Shown: positions 58,080-64,000 of the stretch, piece by piece
Layout: the number at the start of each line of letters is the position of its first letter
Position numbering within the stretch: the stretch's first letter is position 1
Assembly: GCF_011386835.1 (NCBI RefSeq)
Contig: NC_088798.1
Coordinates: forward strand, 3,100,001 to 3,164,000
DNA: 64,000 nucleotides
Direction of reading: 5' to 3'
Origin: Chrysemys picta bellii
Lineage: Eukaryota; Chordata; Testudines; Emydidae
Notes under the pieces: generated by a model
Databases searched by the model: none
What the model saw: only the letters and a program-made list of their open reading frames with translations
What the model was told of the DNA's origin: nothing
Program-made: the position numbers and the translations under genes

Positions 58080-58920
58080 ATGTCCAAGTCTAGGTTGGCG
58101 ATCCAATTGATTGCTTCAGGTGATGTGAAGTGGATGGCAGAGATTCCATCAGGATATGATCGTTTGGGACACGGTTGACGAGGTGTTCCATAGTTAAGTC
58201 CCTTTCCACAGCCGCAAATAGGATTGTGTCTCAGCCACAATTTATGGAGGAGTTAGGTGGACCTGCCATGTGACGTGTAGATGCAGTTCAAAGTGGACCA
58301 TATTTTTCATGGGGGAGAAAAGCCACTGGTTTCTTCAGTTGCGTCCTTGATCAGCAATTTGTTCAGGACGTGAATCCTTCCACTTCGCTTGCCATTGATC
58401 TTTGGGAAAAACCCGGAGTTGTCAAGCTCTTGTGCTGCAAGCCAAAAAGGTTTTCTGAATTTGAGTCAGACTCTTGGTATATTATATTATGTAGGTCTTC
58501 ATGTATTGAAAATCCTTGTTCCCTTGAATACTATGGAACTCCCAAAGGATTCTCGTGGTAAGTAAATCCCATGCAGTCATAATAATGTCATCAGCATAGA
58601 TAAATTTCCATGATGATGTTCAGGGAAGGTCGCTGGTGTAAGTATTTAACAGGATTGGTGCTAGGACTGATCCCTGTGGTAGGCCATTGTTGAGCATGTA
58701 CGGCCTGCTGACCTGGTCACCAAGGAAAATGCAAAACAATTTTCCAAACTCTTGGGAAGAATTTTATTATTGCATTGCATGGGATCATTTTGATGGCTTT
58801 CAAGAGAAGGGCGTTCGTTCCTCCTTACAGTGTCATAGATGGCAGAGAAGTATAAGAAAGCTACCCCAGTCTTAAGTTTTCACTGGAATCCCACCTTGAT
58901 GCATGTTTTTAAAAGGCGAA
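58080..58920 (-). pseudogene. Decayed non-CR1 LINE reverse transcriptase
   Basis: On the minus strand, split over frames, reverse transcriptase blocks appear in order: block A-like FSAIYDTV near 58845; FLGDQVSRPYMLNNGLPQGS VLAP near 58650-58730; and FIYADDIIM near 58575-58605, with the catalytic YADD box. About 300-450 bp further on the minus strand a cysteine/histidine tail resembles the C-terminal CxCG...H...CP segment of some jockey-superfamily elements (NPICGCGKG, then HLVNRVPNDHIL in another frame). Stops and shifts are frequent. The LPQGSVLAP and FIYADD spellings differ from CR1 (VPQGS, KFADD), so this is another lineage, which I cannot name. Confidence 0.7.
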
Positions 58921-60589
58921 TACTTGGTCGGTGCAGCAGCAGCCGAGTCGGAAACCCAATTATTCATTCAGCAACATTGCTTCTACAAGCGGCATAATCC
59001 TTGCCAGTAATATTACGTATGTTTTTCAGATGTATTTATCCATCACACCAAACCACACCAGGCATCAACAGGAGGACAGAATGTAATCCAAAACATCAAA
59101 CTAGTCATGGAAGTTTAGATACCATGGTGACAGGCACCATAAAAAAAAAAAAAACCCACAACTTTAAGAAGACATATTGGCAAGAACTTCACACTAAACC
59201 CTGCCCACCCTGGGATGCCTACACAATGAAGGAAATAAGTCCCCAAAAGATCATCTTAAGATTTCAACACGAGAGTGACTTAAAAATAGAAAACACATTT
59301 TGAATTGGAATTAATTCACAATATAGATCAAAGGAGGCATACCACGACTATACAGTAGCATATCCCAGCCTAAATCAAAACCCTTGGATTTGCTCACACC
59401 CCGTATACAATGGACACCATTAAAAACTCAATGTCCCACTCAGCAGTGATTGAAGTATCTCTCCTGCTCTAATAATAGGAAGATATCAAGGTAACCATGG
59501 ACAACTGGCAGTGAATGTTGAGTTTTTAATAGCATCCATTTTAGGTTTTTCTATCCAGTAAAGTTACAGAAAAAGGGTTGGACCTTTGTAGACGAAAAAC
59601 AACAGCCGCTTAAATACCAGTCCAAAAAATCAGAAAACAGATGCTACAAGGAAAATCTCTAATTCAGACAAGATCAGCATTGAGAGAAAAAAAAAGAAAT
59701 TTCAGTAGCATTATTAACGTACAATTTAAATTAACACATAACCACTAGGGGGAATAAACAGTTTCTAAGGGAACTAAAGAAAGACGTGTTAAATGCAAAA
59801 TAAATTATGGTAATGCAATATTACAGTTGAGATGTTACAGGAATAAAAGGCAGGAAGTTGAAAGGTTTGGTTTCTACAGCAAGCACAACTCAATTTATTT
59901 GCACAAATGAAATATTTTGCATTACTTTATATGGCATTCATACCTTAATATAGTATGGGGCCATGTTGCAGTTACTGTTGGAATCAGAACTCTGATGTTC
60001 CTAACTTTTGGGAAGGCAAAGTCTCAACCATATGTTGCTTTATCATCAGATTATAGATGAAGTGTCCCTGTAATTCTAAAAATGGAGGAAAGAGAACAGT
60101 TCTGCTGTGGGCAGCGGCTTGGACTGAGTACCTGCCTCCATAGGAACCGCATTACCCACCACAGCTCACGCTAAGAATCTAATTGCATCCGAGGAGGTAG
60201 TAGAACCTGCTGCCCCCTCAGTCTCTAAAGAGCCCCTCCAATTACCACATCCATGACCTTTTTAGGGTATTTGAGGCTCTTTGGCTGCTGCTGTAAGTGC
60301 AACAGGGAATCTGTACGTCACCTTCTGCTTTGATTTTTCAGAATCTATAGGATTTTGTTCCCTTTGGTGGGGAATTCCCACTGCTACTCAATGGCAGCAT
60401 TTAGCACCAAGCCAAGATTTCCTATCTAGTAGTAAAATAAAAATAAAATAAAAAATGTTCACCTGCTGTGCACTTCGCCTCAAGCGCTAGCGTTTACTGG
60501 TAGTCTAGAGTGTTAGCCACTCTTGTGAGTATAGTCCCAAGCAGTTCAGGAGGATAAATTCTGTCCTACAAGCTAGGCTCTTTCTCTGG

Positions 60590-60727
60590 GGTCCCAGAGC
60601 TTGGGCTCTAGCCTGAACCTGACCAGCTGCACTGCATTTTACAGCCCCGTAGCCCGAGCCCTGAGAACCCAAGTCAGCTGATCCAGGTCAGCCTTGGGTG
60701 TTTAATTGCTCAGTAGATGTACCCTGA
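60590..60727. mobile_element. MITE right-end fragment
   Basis: TGGGCTCTAGCCTGAACCTG through CAGCTGATCCAGGTCAGCC to CAGTAGATGTACCC resembles the right half of a GTAGACGTACCC-ended MITE. The left terminus is not found. Confidence 0.4.
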
Positions 60728-61384
60728 ATCAGAAAACTGTTCTTCCTCAGCAGGCAGGGGATGAAGACTTAAGAAGAGTCTGATCCCCTTTAAAAAAACG
60801 CTATAGATTCTTCTGGGAAAAGAGGAAGAAATAGGGAAAGTATCAGGAGCAGGGCAGGTCCCTGACCTCCCAGGTGAAGCTATCTCGAGGCAATGTAAAC
60901 ACTTTCACCTACACAACCTGTCCGTTTCACTGCCTGTCCTCTGCCAGTGAGCTGAAGGAAAGCCACCAAGGGCTTGGGAGGAGACAACTCCTGTCCTTTA
61001 GTACAGATCATCCCGCCCACCAACTCAGGAGGGATCTCACAAATCAAACACTATTCCATCTGATCTCAACATCTCAAGAACAGCCATGCAAAATTCCAAT
61101 TTTTTAAAGTTCACATAGGCTGAGAATAGGAATGAGCCATTTCAGCCCAGAGTTTATTACCAAAATTGACATCTGGGATGGAAAAGGTAACTTAAAAAAA
61201 CACCTAAGCACCTGAAAACAGGAGCTTAAGGATGAGCATATCGAGCTCATGCATGTATTAGGAATACTCTCAAAACAGAACTTCAGTGTAGTGACATTAT
61301 TAAACTGTGGGAAACAGCCACAAGAATTGAAGTCTGGAAAACATGCCTTACGATACATTTGTTTCTCTGCTCTCTACAAATGCA

Positions 61385-61789
61385 ACCTTGCCCCACTTAC
61401 ATCTATTCAGAATGGTGCTGCAAAGATCATTTTCCTATGACCAAGTCAATCCTTTCTTTGCATCCCGTTGCTGGCTAATCCTTCTCTATGCATCAAACAT
61501 AAGTGACTCGTCTTCATTTTCAAGGCCCTTCACAGCCTATCCCCACCCTCCCGAGCATCTTTCACTACTTAGATGTTGATTCCTGCCTCCGATTGCCCAC
61601 TTGTTCCATTTGTGCTTTCTCCTATGCTGCCCCCATGCTTCGGAGGACCTGCCCGAAAATATCCAGAATGTTACCTCATTATCTTCCTTCCTGTGATGCC
61701 TACAAAAAAACTTGACAGTGGTTACACCACCAGTGGACTGAGACCATAGCCTGTCATCCTGGCCAATCCTGTCTCACATATTCGTACAA
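61385..61789 (+). repeat. Older L2/L3-like LINE, left half
   Basis: Degenerate coding text such as SIQNGAAKIIF and VFIFKALHSL resembles the C-terminal QNAAAR...FKALHG pattern of L2-like LINEs. The 3' UTR begins near GATGCCTACAAAAAAACTTG. It stops abruptly where a CR1 enters and resumes at 62661. Confidence 0.6.
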
Positions 61790-62660
61790 GGACCCAAAGA
61801 ACGGCTGTACTGGGTCAGACCAAACGTCCATCCAGCCCAGTATCCTGTCTTCCGACAGTGGCCAATGCCAGGTGCCCCAGAGGGAGTGAACCTAACAGGT
61901 AATGAATGATCAAGTGATCTCTCTCCTGCCATCCATCTCCACCCTCTGACAAACGGAAGCTAGGGACACCATTCCTTACCCACCTTGGCTAATAGCCATT
62001 AATGGACTTAACCACCATGAATTTATCTAGTTCTCTTTTAAACTCTGTTATAGTCCTAGCCTTCACAACCTCCTCAGGCAAGGAGTTCCACAGATTGACT
62101 GTGCGCTGTGTGAAGAACTTCCTTTTATTTGTTTTAAACCTGCTGCCCATTAATTTCATTTGGTGGCCGCTAGTTCTTATATTATGGGAACAAGTAAATA
62201 ACTTTTCCTTATTCACGTTCTCCACACCACTCATAATTTTATATACTTCTATCATATCCGCCCTTAGTCTCCTCCTTTCCAAGATGAAAAGTCCTAGCCT
62301 CTTTAATCTCTCCTCATATGGGACCTGTTCCAAACCCCTAATCATTTTAGTTGACCTTTTCTAATGCCAGTATATCTTTTTTGAGATGAGGAGACCACAT
62401 CTGTACGCAGTATTCAAGATGTGGGGGTACCATGGATTTATATAAGGGCAATAAGATATTCTCCATCTTATTCTCTATCCCTTTTTTAATGAGTCCTAAC
62501 ATCCTGTTTGCTTTTTTGACCACCACTGCACACTGCGTGGACGTCTTCAGAGAACTATCCACGATGACTCCAAGCTCTCTTTTCTGATTAACTGTAGCTA
62601 AATTAGCCCCCATCATATTGTATGTATAGTTGGTGTTATTTTTTCCAATATACATTGGAA
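61790..62660 (-). mobile_element. CR1 LINE inserted in an older LINE
   Basis: The reversed 3' UTR (GTACTGGGTCAGACCAAACG) begins at about 61790. The minus strand encodes two long pieces: GANLATVNQKRELGVIVDSS through [20 protein letters not shown], and [20 protein letters not shown] through LWNSLPEEVVKARTITEFKR. One frameshift lies near 62346. It is 5'-truncated. Confidence 0.9.
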
Positions 62661-62838
62661 TCTCCCCCGTCCATATCCCTCTATCGTCTCCTGTCTTATC
62701 CTCAGAGCGCAAGCTGTTTGGGGGCCAGGGATCATCTTTTTGTTCTGTTTGTACAAGCCTCTAGCCCAATGTGTCCTGGCCCTGACCCCTTGTCTAGGGC
62801 TCCTAGGCTCTACAATAATACAGATTAATAACAATAAA
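62661..62838 (+). repeat. Older L2/L3-like LINE, right half (3' end)
   Basis: It resumes the element broken at 61789: GCAAGCTGTTTGGGGGCCAG GGATCATC, TGTTCTGTTTGTACAAGCCT, then CTAGGGCTCCTAGGCTCTAC AATAATAC. The joined halves read continuously by eye. Confidence 0.65.
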
Positions 62839-62965
62839 GGAGATCAACCTATTTAGCTAATTGAGGAAAAGGTTAAGAGGGGATTTGATCTCAGTCTGTA
62901 ACTGCTTACACAGGGAGAAGACATCTGATAGCAGGAGGGGTCTGTAATGTAGCAGACACAGGCAT

Positions 62966-63885
62966 TAATGATCTGGAGAATGGCGTGGATTGCACCCTCA
63001 GCAAGTTTGCAGATGACACTGAACTTGCAGGAGTGGTAGATACGCTGGAGGGTAGGGACAGGATACAGAGGGACCTAGACAGATGAGATGATTGGGCCAA
63101 AAGAAATCTGATGAGGTTCAACAAGGACAAGTGCAGAGTCCTGCACTTTGGACGGAAGAATCCCATGCACTGCTACAGACCAGGGACCGAATGGCTAGGC
63201 AGCAGTTCTGCAGAAAAGGATCTAGGGGTTACGGTGGACGAGAAGCTGGATATGAGTCAGCAGTGTGCCCTTGTTGCCAAGAAGGCTTACGGCATTTTGG
63301 GCTGTACAAGTAGGAGCATTGCCAGCAGATCGAGGGATGTGATCGTTCCCCTCTATTCGACATTGGTGAGGCCTCATCTGGAGTACTGTGTCCAGTTTTG
63401 GGCCCCCCACTACAAAAAGGATGTGGAGAAGTGGAGAGAGTCCAGCGGAGGGCAGTGAAAATGATTAGGGGGCTGGGGCACATGACTTATGAGGAGAGGC
63501 TGAGGGAACTGGGATTGTTTAGTCTGCAAAAGAGAAGAATGAGGGGGGATTTCATAGCTGCTTTCAACTACCTGAAAGGGGGTTCCAAAGAGGATGGATC
63601 TAGACTGTTCTCAGTGGTACCAGATGATAGAACAAGGAATAATGGTCTCAAGTTGCAGTGGGAGAGGTTTAGGTTGGATATTAAGAAAAACTTTTTCACA
63701 AGGTGGGTGGTGAAGCACTGGAATGGGTTACCTAGGGAAGTGGTAGAATCTTCTTCCTTAGAGGTTTTTAAGGTCAAACTTGACAAATCCCTGGCTGGGA
63801 CGATTTAGTTGGGGATTGGTCCTGCTTTGAGCAGGGGGTTGGACTAGATGACCTCCTGAGGTCCCTTCCAACCCTGATATTCTAT
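62966..63885 (+). mobile_element. CR1 LINE, 5'-truncated
   Basis: It starts within the reverse transcriptase ([24 protein letters not shown] text) and includes [20 protein letters not shown] and [19 protein letters not shown]. It continues after a one-base shift near 63430 to [20 protein letters not shown]. It ends GGACTAGATGACCTCCTGAG ... ATATTCTATGATAAGG. It is close in sequence to the 16218 copy. Confidence 0.93.
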
Positions 63886-64000
63886 GATAAGGTCAAGATC
63901 CAGTGGCTAGAAACTGAAGCCAGCAAAGTTCAAACTGGAAATAAGAAACATTTACGAGTGAGAATAAACAACTAATGGAACAAGTTATCAAAGGATGTGG

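Larger units (their letters stand above)
54557..64000 (-). other. EIF2B3: EIF2B3 intron (partial, upstream of first visible exon)
   Basis: About 9.4 kb of intron runs from the acceptor at 54557 to the window edge. I looked for the preceding exon on the minus strand and did not find one. It holds a MIR split by a MITE (57.6-58.0 kb), a decayed non-CR1 LINE (58.1-58.9 kb), a MITE end (60.6-60.7 kb), an older LINE split by a CR1 (61.4-62.8 kb) and a plus-strand CR1 (63-63.9 kb). In 54557-57557, 58921-60589 and 60728-61384 I see no recognisable feature. Confidence 0.8.

Noticed and set aside
1..64000. CRISPR arrays, operons, ribosomal RNA genes
   Set aside because: No regularly spaced direct repeats, no bacterial-style gene packing and no rRNA motifs. 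The sequence is vertebrate.

Overview
The window looks like chromosomal DNA from a turtle, probably a cryptodire. The base composition is that of an amniote intron. CR1 LINEs ending in ATTCTATGA-type tails dominate. There is a tRNA-derived SINE whose tail matches CR1, as known from cryptodire turtles, plus turtle-style Harbinger and hAT miniature elements. The species call is inference from repeat content.

The only host gene I can support is EIF2B3 (eIF2B gamma subunit), on the minus strand. Three consecutive internal exons are present at 54397-54556, 48279-48390 and 4464-4553, each with AG/GT borders and compatible phases. The whole window is therefore EIF2B3 exon plus intron: about 6.0 kb between the first two exons and about 43.7 kb between the second and third. 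Upstream exons lie beyond 64000 and downstream exons before position 1.

Everything else recognisable is mobile DNA in those introns. The main items are: (1) a CACTA-like DNA element at 8284-10983 with CACTR termini, a TAA target duplication, a cysteine-rich transposase-like ORF with one frameshift, and a SINE inserted in its 5' part; (2) a complete PIF/Harbinger element at 19230-23200 with an intact DDE transposase, a decayed spliced Myb/SANT-like partner on the opposite strand, and an extra plus-strand spliced ORF in that partner's intron; (3) two fold-back insertions at 15.4 and 34.3 kb that share outer ends and carry 12-bp target duplications; (4) a solo endogenous-retrovirus-type LTR at 27.2-28.3 kb; (5) a decayed non-CR1 LINE reverse transcriptase at 58.1-58.9 kb.

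Layout by region: 0-1.75 kb CR1 reverse transcriptase; 2-8 kb mostly unique intron with exon 4464-4553; 8.3-11 kb CACTA-like element; 11-19 kb intron with CR1, MIR and fold-back pieces; 19.2-23.2 kb Harbinger; 24-28.3 kb intron and LTR; 28.3-30.3 kb CR1 and a GC-rich composite repeat; 31-38 kb LINE copies and a hAT MITE; 39-47 kb MITEs, an LTR fragment and a 1.2-kb element with a minisatellite core; 48-54.6 kb two exons and four or five MITEs; 55-64 kb nested older repeats, the non-CR1 LINE, and two CR1s. There is no operon, CRISPR array, rRNA or functional tRNA gene. Coordinates of repeats without target duplications are approximate.
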